Positions 8,435-17,215 of a DNA stretch of 47,582 nucleotides are shown here, piece after piece. The notes under the pieces are model-generated. The model saw only the letters and a list, made by a program, of their open reading frames with translations. It was not told where the DNA came from and ran no database searches. Source of the stretch: Deltaproteobacteria bacterium. GTDB lineage: Bacteria > Desulfobacterota > Desulfobacteria > Desulfobacterales > Desulfobacteraceae. The stretch spans positions 32,987-80,568 of the forward strand of contig JAADHV010000046.1 of the NCBI GenBank assembly GCA_013151635.1, written 5' to 3'. A program made the translations under genes and the position numbers. The stretch's first letter is position 1, and every line of letters begins with the position of its first letter.

Positions 8435-9996
8435 TGTGTTTTATCTGCCAATTCTTTTTCATTATTTTTTTTTTGTTCTTCTAACTCTTTCTTCTGCCCG
8501 GCCTCTTTTTTTTCAGCCTCCTTTTTTTCCTTTTCCAATTTTTTCTTTGCTTTGGCCTCTTCTTTTTTCCGTTTTTTCTCTTCAGCCTCTTTTGCCGCTT
8601 TTTCAAACACGTCATACCCTAAAAGAGACTCGGCAATATAGGCAGACAGATCCTTCATGACAATATCTGATCCCAGGGCGCCTATCCCCACCTGCAGGCC
8701 CTGGTAGCAAAAAGGACAACAGGATACCAGCTCTTCGGCCCCGGTTTCTTCTGCTTCTTTTATCCGCCTTTGGGCCATCCGTCCCTGTATATCAGGGAAC
8801 CCGGCTTTTAAGCCCCCCCCTGCCCCGCAGCACCTTGAATACTCCCGGTTTCTCGGCATCTCTGTAAGGCTCAACCCGGGGATGGCCTCCATGATCATCC
8901 TGGGAGCATCAAACCCCCCGGTGGCCCTGCCAAGGTGGCAGGGATCATGATAGGTGACTGTCTTGTTAACAGGATGAGAAAAACTCAATTCACCGCCTTT
9001 TAACAGGCGGGCCAGGTATTCCGCAGTGTGCAGAACTTCAAAGTTCAATCGCCCGATTTTCGGGTAATCCTGCATAATAGTTTTAAAACAGCCGGCGCAG
9101 GAGCTGATCAAGGTATCAATCCCCAGGCTGTTGAACTGATCAATATTTTCCTGGAACAATCGTTTATATTCAGGATCTCCCATTCTGAGCAGTACACTGC
9201 CGCAGCATTTCTCTTCTTTTCCCAATACGCCGTAATCAATATCCATGGCCTCTAAAATATTGATGGTATTTATGGCAACCTGCTTGACATTAGCGTCGTA
9301 GGAAGCCGTACACCCGAAAAAGAGAAGAACTTTGCCATTTGTTTTTTTGATCTGCCTGGGCTCCTTGGCAATCAGGCCGTCCTTTTTTGCCCGGCGGGAC
9401 CACTTGGTCCGGCCGGCCCTTGGCTGCTGCCAAGGATTGTCATAGGTCATAACGCTTTTTCTTAAGGCCTTTTGGGGTTCCAGAGGACCATAGCCAGCCC
9501 GTACAATCAACCGCCGGAGTTCTTCCCAGAGGTTCACTGTATCGATGTGGGCCGGGCAGACCACTTCACACTGGCCACAGGTGGAACACTCATACAGGTT
9601 GAATACAAATTCATCCACCTGTTCTTTTGTGACATCCCTGTAACCGCATAAACTGCCGATGATCCGCTTTAAAGGTTCCTTGATTCTCTTGCTTTTCATG
9701 ATTCCGGCAAGAAACCCGCTCTGTGACCTGGCAAGCTTTAAAAAATCGATTATTTTCCGCCGGGGTATCAGGTCTTCTTTAGAGTCCTGGTCATAGACAG
9801 GGCACCAGGAAAGACACTCCCCGCAGCGGGTGCAGGCATCAAGTTCTATTAAACGTTTCATATCAAGCTTATGCAGCGGTATCAGCCTGACAGTTTCCTC
9901 AGGTCCTGTTTTTGCTTCCATGGATGCTGCCGCCTTTTTTTCATTCAATATTTCATTGGTTTGGGAGTCAGATACCTTTTTTTCTACTCTGGTCAT
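8431..9996 (-). CDS. HdrD/DsrK-like CCG-domain iron-sulfur protein with charged C-terminal tail
   Basis: The layout is that of HdrD and DsrK. Two 4Fe-4S motifs lie near 55-66 (CTRCGECLSWCP) and 137-148 (CSTCGQCEVVCP). Two cysteine-rich CCG domains follow, at about 225-310 (GCTAS, CCGSV, SSCAGC) and 345-435 (DPCHLGR, CCGAGGG, SCCPFC). In heterodisulfide reductases the CCG domains bind the noncubane clusters that cleave a disulfide such as CoM-S-S-CoB. The last ~55 residues are a Lys/Glu-rich, probably coiled-coil tail that is unusual for the family. ATG 9996 has AAGG eight bases upstream and is preferred to GTG 10005. It lies downstream of the b- and c-type cytochrome genes, so a membrane-linked disulfide or thiol oxidoreductase is likely; the substrate is unproven. 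Confidence 0.85.
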   Translation of the reverse strand: MTRVEKKVSDSQTNEILNEKKAAASMEAKTGPEETVRLIPLHKLDMKRLIELDACTRCGECLSWCPVYDQDSKEDLIPRRKIIDFLKLARSQSGFLAGIMKSKRIKEPLKRIIGSLCGYRDVTKEQVDEFVFNLYECSTCGQCEVVCPAHIDTVNLWEELRRLIVRAGYGPLEPQKALRKSVMTYDNPWQQPRAGRTKWSRRAKKDGLIAKEPRQIKKTNGKVLLFFGCTASYDANVKQVAINTINILEAMDIDYGVLGKEEKCCGSVLLRMGDPEYKRLFQENIDQFNSLGIDTLISSCAGCFKTIMQDYPKIGRLNFEVLHTAEYLARLLKGGELSFSHPVNKTVTYHDPCHLGRATGGFDAPRMIMEAIPGLSLTEMPRNREYSRCCGAGGGLKAGFPDIQGRMAQRRIKEAEETGAEELVSCCPFCYQGLQVGIGALGSDIVMKDLSAYIAESLLGYDVFEKAAKEAEEKKRKKEEAKAKKKLEKEKKEAEKKEAGQKKELEEQKKNNEKELADKTQ

Positions 9997-10025
9997 TTTA
10001 AACACCTTTTCATTATGATTCCCGA

Positions 10026-11519
10026 TTATACCCGTTTCTCATTTTTGACTCCGTCCACAGCTTCTATAAAATAGGTCAGAGGGGTATTAAAAATATGCCG
10101 CATCTTCCCAAAAGGGAGATAAGCTATAAAAACTGCAGCCACTGCACCATGGGCATACCATAAAAGCGGGTAAACAGATGCCCAGTCAAAGGGGAAGAAA
10201 GAAAATACTTTTGAGACCATGTATCCTGCAAAAGAATAGGCTGCAATGTCAGCAGGAATCCCGGTTACAAGAATTCTTGCCCCTTCAAGGACAAAGCCGA
10301 GCCCGACAAGACTGCCGAGTATAACCAGTGCGATATTGTCCTGATATTCCGTGACCACGTGGTCCGGTTTGATAATAAACCGTTTTACCACCGCCCAGAT
10401 AATGCCAGAAAGAATCAACAGACCCAGAAAGTCATTGGCAAGGGCTGTAAACCAGTAATTTTTATCAACAAGCGCTGTCATCCATTCGCTTCCGGGATTA
10501 AAATAAAAACCAATTGCAGTAAACAAGGCAAGCCCCATACGCAGCATGATGGCGGTAAAAATAAGAGAATGCATGGACCAGCGGGAGACGCTCTCTTTCA
10601 GGATTCTCCTTTGAAAGACTATATCCAGGATAAATATTTTAATAAGGGTAAAAAATTGTTTTGAAAAAACAGTGTTCCAGATCGACTCCGAACTTAAACT
10701 GATTTTCCGGTGAAGGGATGTTTCTTCTCCTTTTACACTTCCCTTGAACCAGAAGGACAGCATGATAAATATACCTGCCAAAAAAATAAGCCCTGCAAGG
10801 CCGAAAACCGGGGCCCCCATAGCCAGGGGTGAATTATGGCACAGAATGCAAAGTGCGCTTTTGGAAGGAAGAACCGCTGCCGGCGCCCCCACCGGATTTT
10901 TTTTAAAATGACATTTTTTACATGTGTTTTCATCTGCTGCATCAGAAGGGCTATGGTCGGAAAGACTTATGGGGACAGAATCATAATTAGTGTGGGAAAG
11001 TTTCACCCTATGGTCTTTCGGGTCAAGCCTGACAAATTCGGACTTAAAATGGCAGGCCTGGCAGGAGACCCTCAGATGAGGCGCATGAGCCGTACCTTCG
11101 GAATGCCGGTTATGGCATTCCAGGCATGTTGCACCGGTTTTGGTTTTATGGGGAGAACGGGCAACATCTGTATGGCAGTTAATGCATGCGATAAAACGAT
11201 GTCTGGGCTGGTTCTTGTCAAACATGGCAGGTGTAACCTGAAGGCTGATGTCGTTTGTGCCAACTCTTTTTTTTGTTTCAGGCTTTCTGTGGCAATCATA
11301 ACAAAAAGCCCTGGAAGCAATAACACCCTCGTTGGTATTAATATTGGGTGCCCTGTGGCAGTTGATACAAACCAAAGGTTCCGGGGCAGGTTCAGCAACG
11401 AGCGTTGCAGCCTTTAAACCAGGATGATTTGCAGCAACAGCCGGCGTATTGTTTAACGCTGCCATGAAAATCAGCAAAGCAGCACCGGCTAAAATAGATA
11501 ATATTCTTTTCGAATTCAT
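10026..11519 (-). CDS. Heptaheme cytochrome c fused to Nar-gamma/HdrE/DsrM-like cytochrome b
   Basis: A 497-residue fusion. An N-terminal signal sequence ends near AAN at ~30. An exported region (about 45-230) carries seven CxxCH haem c sites: CINCH, CYDCH, CINCH, CLECH, CQACH, CKKCH and CILCH. From about residue 235 there are five hydrophobic helices of the nitrate-reductase gamma/HdrE type, with conserved His residues in WSMHSLIFTA and WYAHGAVAA as likely haem b ligands. It should pass electrons between periplasmic cytochromes or the quinone pool and the cytoplasmic HdrD-like protein encoded next. Fusion of a multihaem c domain with this cytochrome b is less usual than separate subunits. 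It is the third gene of the operon, with 20-40 bp gaps on either side. Confidence 0.85.
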   Translation of the reverse strand: MNSKRILSILAGAALLIFMAALNNTPAVAANHPGLKAATLVAEPAPEPLVCINCHRAPNINTNEGVIASRAFCYDCHRKPETKKRVGTNDISLQVTPAMFDKNQPRHRFIACINCHTDVARSPHKTKTGATCLECHNRHSEGTAHAPHLRVSCQACHFKSEFVRLDPKDHRVKLSHTNYDSVPISLSDHSPSDAADENTCKKCHFKKNPVGAPAAVLPSKSALCILCHNSPLAMGAPVFGLAGLIFLAGIFIMLSFWFKGSVKGEETSLHRKISLSSESIWNTVFSKQFFTLIKIFILDIVFQRRILKESVSRWSMHSLIFTAIMLRMGLALFTAIGFYFNPGSEWMTALVDKNYWFTALANDFLGLLILSGIIWAVVKRFIIKPDHVVTEYQDNIALVILGSLVGLGFVLEGARILVTGIPADIAAYSFAGYMVSKVFSFFPFDWASVYPLLWYAHGAVAAVFIAYLPFGKMRHIFNTPLTYFIEAVDGVKNEKRV

Positions 11520-11559
11520 AAGGTCCCCATTGAAATTTTAATTGTCTTCATCAACCAGG

Positions 11560-12261
11560 TTAATCTTTCATCATCTGTTGCCGTTTCCATTCTTCAGGAT
11601 GATCTTCCATGAATCTTTTTTTTTCAATTTTTCCTGTAAAAATAGTTTTTTCCATGGGAAAAATATCCGGGACAAGATGGGTATCAGACATATGGACCAG
11701 ACCAATATACATCACTGCCAATACAGCTTCATGGAAATGAAAATGGGCGGCAATATTTATAAAATACCCGGGGAATATACCGGTAAAAGCTTCCGGAAAC
11801 CACATCATAAGGCCTGTAATGCCCATAGTCTGCATCCCGAGCATAACTGCCCAGTAATCCACCTTTTGAAGATAGCTGTAACGGTCAAATAAGGGAGGCG
11901 TGCCCTTGTTGAATACATATCTTAAATTCTGATACATATCTTTTATGTCTTTTTTCCCGGGCAGAATGGAATCCGGGCCTGACAATTTCTGTTTTAATAC
12001 GATTTTATAATAAAAAAGCCAGGAAACATGCGTCAATATCCCCATATACAGGAATACCGCACAAAATCTATGAACCCTTCCCAGGATACCTGCCCCTCCC
12101 ATGACAGAGACCCAGAAACCTGCCCACCCGAATCCGCTGAAATAAAGGAGAAAGCCGGTAATGGCAAGAAATGTAAAATTCACAATAATGATGATGTGCA
12201 GGATCCTGTGCAAAACATGAAAGCGCTGATAATGTTTCCGGGGATTTGAGTTCGTGTCCAT
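11560..12261 (-). CDS. Di-haem cytochrome b (cytochrome b561/FdnI-like membrane subunit)
   Basis: A 233-residue membrane protein with about four hydrophobic helices and His residues placed as haem b ligands (RFHVLHRILHIIII at helix 1, GRVHRFCAVF, HVSWLFYY, AAHFHFHEAVLAV). This is the pattern of cytochrome b561/formate dehydrogenase gamma subunits that exchange electrons with menaquinone. The start codon shares one base with the stop of the upstream cytochrome c gene (TAATG), so the two are translationally coupled. It probably links the hexahaem cytochrome c with the quinone pool. Confidence 0.85.
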   Translation of the reverse strand: MDTNSNPRKHYQRFHVLHRILHIIIIVNFTFLAITGFLLYFSGFGWAGFWVSVMGGAGILGRVHRFCAVFLYMGILTHVSWLFYYKIVLKQKLSGPDSILPGKKDIKDMYQNLRYVFNKGTPPLFDRYSYLQKVDYWAVMLGMQTMGITGLMMWFPEAFTGIFPGYFINIAAHFHFHEAVLAVMYIGLVHMSDTHLVPDIFPMEKTIFTGKIEKKRFMEDHPEEWKRQQMMKD

Positions 12262-13148
12262 TATTTATGTCTCCTCAATTTTTTGTGGAGTTTCCTTAAC
12301 ATCAGAAGACCTGTGTGCATGTAGAAAAATACAAGTACAATAACAACAAAAACAAGTGACAAGGTGCCCAGCCAATGTATCCATTTAAGAGACGATTTTT
12401 TTGTCTCATTTTTCAAGGCAATCGTCTTTGTGCTGTCGTGGATGATAATATTTGCAAATTCAGGCGTTGCATCAAAATGGCATCGCCTGCAGGCATTCAG
12501 CGCCACATCTTTATCTTTTAGAGAAAGAGTGGTGTGGGCACCATGACAGTCCGTGCAGAATGCGGCTTTATCATATCCCAGGTTTACCGCAGCTTTACCG
12601 TGGTAATCGGCAAGAAAACTTCTTTTTTGTTCCGGGTGGCAGGCCCCGCAGGTTTCAGTCATCTGTTTACCGATTTGGGCACGGCTCAGGTGTGATCCTG
12701 AATAATGGGCAGAATGACAATCCCCGCAGTTAGGTGCCTCACCGGTTTTTGACGGGGTGCCGCTTAATTTTTCTTTGGCCGCAGCCTTTGCATGTTCCCC
12801 TTTAAGGAAGCGCTTATAGGCAGTTTTATGACATTTCTGACAGGCCTGGTAGTCAAAATCTCTTTTGATTCGGGTTTTAAGAAAACTAGCCGCACCAGGA
12901 TCAGGGTGGGGGGCTTTCATGCTGTTCATCGGCCCGTGACAGTCTTCACACTTGAGACTGCCATGGGCTGCGGCAGTATATTGGTTCATATCCACAAACC
13001 AGGTGGAAAGGGGTGCGGTACCGGTTCCGGCCCTGGCACTGGAAAACCATGCAATGACCAGAAAAAAATACCCGGCTGTTAACAGCGGATAGATCCATCC
13101 GGTTTGCAGTTTAGCTTTTATTCTTAGAATTCCGGTTTGCAATTTCAT
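12261..13148 (-). CDS. Hexaheme membrane-anchored cytochrome c
   Basis: A 295-residue protein with six CxxCH sites (CEDCH, CQKCH, CGDCH, CGACH, CTDCH, CRRCH) between residues about 60 and 230. It has a hydrophobic N-terminal segment (about 18-38, signal or anchor) and a C-terminal helix (about 255-278) followed by Lys/Arg-rich residues, so the haem domain faces the periplasm and the tail the cytoplasm. It resembles NapC/NrfB-like or Tmc-type multihaem electron carriers, but I cannot assign a named family. It is the first gene of the operon that ends with the DUF39 gene. AGGAG lies immediately before the ATG, closer than usual. Confidence 0.85.
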   Translation of the reverse strand: MKLQTGILRIKAKLQTGWIYPLLTAGYFFLVIAWFSSARAGTGTAPLSTWFVDMNQYTAAAHGSLKCEDCHGPMNSMKAPHPDPGAASFLKTRIKRDFDYQACQKCHKTAYKRFLKGEHAKAAAKEKLSGTPSKTGEAPNCGDCHSAHYSGSHLSRAQIGKQMTETCGACHPEQKRSFLADYHGKAAVNLGYDKAAFCTDCHGAHTTLSLKDKDVALNACRRCHFDATPEFANIIIHDSTKTIALKNETKKSSLKWIHWLGTLSLVFVVIVLVFFYMHTGLLMLRKLHKKLRRHK

Positions 13149-13162
13149 CTCCTGTTGTGAAA

Positions 13163-13190
13163 ATTATAGTGTTCGCCTGTTGCCTGCCAA
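13163..13190 (-). promoter_or_regulatory. Candidate sigma-70 promoter of the cytochrome/HdrD/DUF39 operon
   Basis: On the minus strand TTGGCA (13190-13185) is separated by 16 bases from a perfect TATAAT (13168-13163). Transcription would start near 13156, leaving a leader of only about 8 bases before the ATG at 13148. Either the leader is nearly absent or the match is fortuitous. Confidence 0.4.
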
Positions 13191-13218
13191 TATTTTATTG
13201 TAATATAACAGTTTAACC

Positions 13219-14421
13219 TTATTGGTTGATACCATTAGACAGAGTTGCAAAATACAGGTCAAAAAAAGAAATGGACAGGATATGCAGCAAATCGAATATG
13301 CTGATTGCTGTTTTAAGACTGTCCCGGTTCCCATCAATCTGCTGTTTTATCCTGCGCAATTCAATGGTTATCCTGCCGGCAGCATGGGTGATCCTGTCGT
13401 AAAGGCCTGGCCCAAGTATCAGCACCTTGTTTTTTTCAAGGGATTTGAGCCGTTTCCACATGGCTTCAAGATAAACCCGTATTTTTTGCGGTTCATATAC
13501 TTTTTGACCGATCAGCCACCGGACAGGCAAAAATTCAAGGCTGCCTGCCACAATTCTGGAGTTGCTCAGTTCTCTCCTGATGGATAAAATAAGTTCCTTT
13601 GCCTTTTTTCCTGTTAATTTCTCTTTTGCAGGAAAGCAGGCCTTGTCTGTTTTTAAATCAATATAATCATAAGCCATACCTGTTTCCCGGATCACGGCAT
13701 CTATGATAAACCGGTTAGCCTGTTTGAATCCAGGGTGTTCAAGGTGAGGGCCCAGAAGATAAAAACACCCTTTCTTAAACGGGACCCTTACAATGGCTCC
13801 ATTACCCATAAGTGTTTTTTCAGCAATCTTCCGACTTGTAAAAAAAGAGGTTTTAGGGGTAAACCCCTCATAAACTGCCAGCACCCAGGAGGGATCATGC
13901 GCTTTCATCCCGGGTCCCCCATAAAGAGGGGCATTGAACCGGATCTTCCTGTCTTTGTCAAAAAAACAAGTTGTTTTCAAAGAAACTGCCTCCCTGACCG
14001 GGTGAAACACAAAATCATAGCCATAGGCTGCACAGGATTTACAGATCTCAATTTCCGCACCGGGAAAAAGTTTACTCAAATTTGTGATCTTAACATCCAC
14101 AAAATTGAACAGGTCAAGGGGGGGTTTTGAAGACCGCATGGGAAGATAGGCCCCTGCACAGGAGCCAATATAAATTCCACCCTGTTCAACAAATGATCTG
14201 ATGTTCCGCCCGCCTTTTTCCCCCAGGCTCTTTGCCACAGCAAAGGTATCCCCGCCGGATACGACCAGGACATCAAGGGATTTAATATCATTATTCCGTA
14301 CTAAAACTTCGTTTGGAAAAACAAAATCACAAAACCCTGCTTTCTCAAACAGATCAACAAACCAGAGCCAGGAATGAGAGGTTCCTGACCCTGCATATAT
14401 CCCTATTTTCGGATATTTCAT
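13219..14421 (-). CDS. BPL_N-domain (class I glutamine-amidotransferase-like) protein
   Basis: A 400-residue protein. Residues 1-235 have the glutamine-amidotransferase-like fold of the biotin-protein-ligase N-terminal (BPL_N) domain: VVSGGDTFAVA, the nucleophile elbow GSCAGAYLPM, and the HxE-like LGPHLEHPG. No ligase domain follows. The C-terminal 150 residues are basic, mostly helical, and end in a hydrophobic stretch near 380-395. The function of stand-alone BPL_N proteins is unknown. It starts three bases after the stop of the AOR-like gene and is coupled to it. The two reading frames are the same, separated only by TGA and one codon. Confidence 0.8.
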   Translation of the reverse strand: MKYPKIGIYAGSGTSHSWLWFVDLFEKAGFCDFVFPNEVLVRNNDIKSLDVLVVSGGDTFAVAKSLGEKGGRNIRSFVEQGGIYIGSCAGAYLPMRSSKPPLDLFNFVDVKITNLSKLFPGAEIEICKSCAAYGYDFVFHPVREAVSLKTTCFFDKDRKIRFNAPLYGGPGMKAHDPSWVLAVYEGFTPKTSFFTSRKIAEKTLMGNGAIVRVPFKKGCFYLLGPHLEHPGFKQANRFIIDAVIRETGMAYDYIDLKTDKACFPAKEKLTGKKAKELILSIRRELSNSRIVAGSLEFLPVRWLIGQKVYEPQKIRVYLEAMWKRLKSLEKNKVLILGPGLYDRITHAAGRITIELRRIKQQIDGNRDSLKTAISIFDLLHILSISFFDLYFATLSNGINQ

Positions 14422-14424
14422 TTT

Positions 14425-15735
14425 TCACCCGAGAATAGTGTCAACGACCGCATCCAGGGTTTCCCGGGTTAATTCAATGTCTGTTCCCAGGCTTGCAAGT
14501 TCCAGCATATTTTCTTCAGTGAGTTCAGGGCACATGAGAGAAAACATCGGCTGGATACCGAATATCATGGATACGGCCTGTCTTCTTTCCCACCAGGCAA
14601 TGGTCCCATCTTCACCAGCCAGGCCAAAATCATTAAAAACCGGACCTGCCGGGCACCAGGGTGAAAAAATACCCCGGCCGGGAATGGTAATTTCACCGGA
14701 TATTGAATCAAAGGAGGCTGTTATCTCTTCCAGGGTTGTTTTTCCGCTCAGTTTGGCAACCGCAAAAGGGTCAATTCCATATTTTGCGCATGCTTTTAAG
14801 GCAGAACCGGCATCTTTAGCTGAAAAGCCTGAATTTTTAAACCCGAGCAGGGCATAAAGATCGGAAACCAGGACCCCTGGCTCTTCCTTTTTTGATTCCT
14901 CAAGCAGGCCAGGATCTTCATCAAGAAAGAGTGCCGTATTGCTTGCATAAGGCGTAAAATAGTCGGCGCTGTGGCGGTGGGTAACAGGATCGATCCATTC
15001 ATCGACCCCCTCTTCACCCAGGGCAGTAAGAATCGGTGCAAGTCCTTTTTTCCCAAGAAACTTATTCTCCTTGACCTCTTTGAGTATTTCAAGGGAACGC
15101 TCCACATAATCTTCTGGCTCGGCAACCTCTATCAGGCCCATCCCCCTGAAGGCAAACCCTTTCAGGTTCCTGCTCCCGAACAGTTTGCCAAAACCGAACC
15201 GGTCGGGGCTGTTCCAGTGGTTATAACAGACCTGGGCATAATCAGAACCGTTTTCACCGGCAGGGCCGATCAACATGGTCTGGAGAAGGTCGTCCCCTAC
15301 AAATTTTCTCAGCTCGTCAGTTGCTTCCCACACATCTTTGCCCCACAGGTCAGCTGCATCAGATATATCTGCCACTCCGTCATGAATCCATAAATATACA
15401 GGAGATTCAGACCTGCCTTTGACCACGATATAATCAAACCCGGCATATTTAATTTCCACACCTAGCTTATAGATAACGGGACAATGGCAGACTTTTCCCG
15501 TTACCGGGCTTTTTGCCGTTATCTGTCCCGAGGCTGAGGCAGGGTATGTTGTGCCGGTAAGCAACCCGGTTCCAATCACAATGGGGTCCTCTTCTTTATA
15601 CTTATCATATAAATACGTTGTCATCCCGATGCCACCGATTTTCTCTTTGACAAGGGTTTCATCCAGGTCTTCTTCTTCAACTTCTGCGGCGTTTAAATCG
15701 ATAATAAGAATCTTATCGGTTGATAAATATTCCAT
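14425..15735 (-). CDS. Short aldehyde:ferredoxin oxidoreductase (AOR)-like protein, cluster motif not seen
   Basis: The N-terminal half (about 1-200) matches the AOR N-terminal domain that holds the tungsto-bispterin: IGTGLLTGTTYPASASG, SPVTGK, the Gly-rich DRFGFGKLFGSRNLKG. The protein is only 436 residues against about 600 for AOR. I cannot find the CxxCxxxC motif that binds the [4Fe-4S] cluster next to the cofactor. The C-terminal half is divergent but retains AOR-like segments (SALKACAKYGIDPFAVAKL). A ferredoxin encoded about 100 bp upstream may replace the missing cluster. GGAG upstream supports the start. It may be a structural paralogue without aldehyde oxidase activity or a new subfamily. 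Confidence 0.75.
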   Translation of the reverse strand: MEYLSTDKILIIDLNAAEVEEEDLDETLVKEKIGGIGMTTYLYDKYKEEDPIVIGTGLLTGTTYPASASGQITAKSPVTGKVCHCPVIYKLGVEIKYAGFDYIVVKGRSESPVYLWIHDGVADISDAADLWGKDVWEATDELRKFVGDDLLQTMLIGPAGENGSDYAQVCYNHWNSPDRFGFGKLFGSRNLKGFAFRGMGLIEVAEPEDYVERSLEILKEVKENKFLGKKGLAPILTALGEEGVDEWIDPVTHRHSADYFTPYASNTALFLDEDPGLLEESKKEEPGVLVSDLYALLGFKNSGFSAKDAGSALKACAKYGIDPFAVAKLSGKTTLEEITASFDSISGEITIPGRGIFSPWCPAGPVFNDFGLAGEDGTIAWWERRQAVSMIFGIQPMFSLMCPELTEENMLELASLGTDIELTRETLDAVVDTILG

Positions 15736-15839
15736 GCTACTCTCTCCTTTTTATATGAAAGAACATACCAAACCAATCAGGTTCTTTCATGATTCGTTGC
15801 GGGCGCACCGGGATGAAAAATCAAGGCAGCCCGTGGCTG

Positions 15840-16196
15840 TTAGTCCAGCTCAATTGCATCTGCCGGGCAAAATGCAACGCACATGGGCCCGTAGTCATCC
15901 ATATCTTCACAAAGGTCACAGCCCTCCCTGAGCAGCATGGGTTTTGCCGAGGCATCCGCTTCCTTGTCAGGATCAGCCTCTTCCCCGATCTTATTTATTT
16001 CAAGTCCTTCAGGACGTGCAACAATCAGCACATCATCCTCTTTAAGAAGTACGCCGAAATAATCTTTTCTTTCCCGGGCTCTATAGGCGACAATACATGC
16101 CGAGAGAAAGGCAAAACCATCATCTCTGTGATAACTGCACACCATTTCACAGGCCATGCAATTGGTACATTTTAAGGCATTGATTTTGATTCCCAT
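15840..16196 (-). CDS. 4Fe-4S ferredoxin associated with the AOR-like protein
   Basis: A 118-residue ferredoxin-like protein. The N-terminus has CTNCMACEMVCSYH and the C-terminus CDLCEDMDDYGPMCVAFCP, the two halves of a 2[4Fe-4S] fold separated by an acidic insert of about 60 residues. This arrangement is typical of AOR-linked electron-transfer subunits. AAGGAAA upstream of the ATG supports the start. It is the first gene of the minus-strand trio ferredoxin / AOR-like / BPL_N and is divergent from the GntR regulator gene. Confidence 0.85.
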   Translation of the reverse strand: MGIKINALKCTNCMACEMVCSYHRDDGFAFLSACIVAYRARERKDYFGVLLKEDDVLIVARPEGLEINKIGEEADPDKEADASAKPMLLREGCDLCEDMDDYGPMCVAFCPADAIELD

Positions 16197-16245
16197 TTTA
16201 TTTCCTTATCTATAATTTGGATTGATTAATTCGAAATTATAACCA

Positions 16246-16260
16246 GCATAATTTTTATGC
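16246..16260. promoter_or_regulatory. Inverted repeat in the ferredoxin-gntR divergent region
   Basis: A perfect 6-bp inverted repeat GCATAA-TTT-TTATGC lies about 50 bp upstream of the ferredoxin gene, next to A/T-rich promoter-like sequence containing TATAAT on the minus strand. It is a candidate operator for the trio; no experimental or family match is known to me. Confidence 0.35.
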
Positions 16261-16334
16261 CGATATAATATTCATACCGCCACAATATCAAGTGCATCTT
16301 CTTCGTAGTCAATAGAAAAAAAAATGTCAATAGA

Positions 16335-16365
16335 AAATATTAAAACATCTGATCTTTTAATATTT
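16335..16365. promoter_or_regulatory. 11-bp inverted repeat upstream of the GntR gene (candidate autoregulatory operator)
   Basis: AAATATTAAAA (16335-16345) and TTTTAATATTT (16355-16365) form a perfect 11-bp inverted repeat with a 9-base spacer. It stands just before a TTGACA hexamer (16376-16381). Its position between two divergent transcripts fits an operator for the adjacent GntR-family regulator. Confidence 0.45.
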
Positions 16366-16453
16366 AAAATATTGCTTGACAATAATAAATGAAAATGTAA
16401 TCGAAGGGTTATGCACATAAATTTATAGATGCAATTGGAGAAAAAATAAGACC

Positions 16454-17215
16454 ATGGGGTTCAAATTCGAAACGGTAAAAGCCAACAGGATATCCCAGAA
16501 CATTGTTGAACAAATTCGAGGCGCTATTTTAGCCAAGGAATTAAAAATCGGAGACCAGCTTCCCTCTGAAAAAGATTTTGCCAAGCATTTCGGTGTCAGC
16601 AAATCATCCCTTAGAGAAGCCTACAGGGTTCTGGAGGCATACGGCCTTCTGGAAATCCGCCAGGGCATGTCAGGAGGTGCCTTTATCAAAGAGGTTGATC
16701 TTACAACAGTAAAAGACAGCCTTGTAAATTACTTCTTTTTTCAAAATCCCGGGATCAGGGAATATACACAGATCAGGACCTTTATTGAACCCCAGATCGT
16801 TAAAATCTGTGCTGAAAAAATCACAGTTGAAGATATTGAATATCTTGAAAATAATATTTTGGCCATGGAACAGGAACCGGATGGCAAACACTTCATAAGT
16901 GACCTTGACATTGCTTTCCACAAAAAACTTGTTGATATTTCAAAAAATAAAATTATCAGCCTGATTGTCGAAAGTGTCCAGGCTGCATTAATCAACATTA
17001 AAAGGATAGTCCACACAGATGAGCAATTCTTAAAAATGGTCTGCGACGGCCATAAAAAAATTGTCAATGCATTGCGGGAGTCTGATCCCAAAAAGGCGAG
17101 CGAAGCAATGCTGGATCATATCAATGAAGTGGAAAAAGGGATGATGGCCAGCAAAAAGGGGAGTATGATTATTACTGAAAAAGGCTTATTGAAGCAAGAC
17201 CGGGGAAGTAAATAG
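16454..17215 (+). CDS. GntR-family transcriptional regulator, FadR/FCD subfamily
   Basis: A 253-residue regulator. Residues about 12-78 are the GntR winged helix (LPSEKDFAKHFGVSKSSLREAYRVLE followed by the GLLEIRQG wing). Residues about 95-235 form the all-helical FCD effector domain with metal-ligand-like residues (DLDIAFHKKLVDISKN, HKKIVNAL, DHINEVEKG). FCD regulators usually sense carboxylic acids or related metabolites. It is divergent from the AOR-like trio and upstream of the flavoprotein/Fe-S/permease genes, so it probably controls one or both. A clear inverted repeat lies in the upstream gap. Confidence 0.9.
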   Translation: MGFKFETVKANRISQNIVEQIRGAILAKELKIGDQLPSEKDFAKHFGVSKSSLREAYRVLEAYGLLEIRQGMSGGAFIKEVDLTTVKDSLVNYFFFQNPGIREYTQIRTFIEPQIVKICAEKITVEDIEYLENNILAMEQEPDGKHFISDLDIAFHKKLVDISKNKIISLIVESVQAALINIKRIVHTDEQFLKMVCDGHKKIVNALRESDPKKASEAMLDHINEVEKGMMASKKGSMIITEKGLLKQDRGSK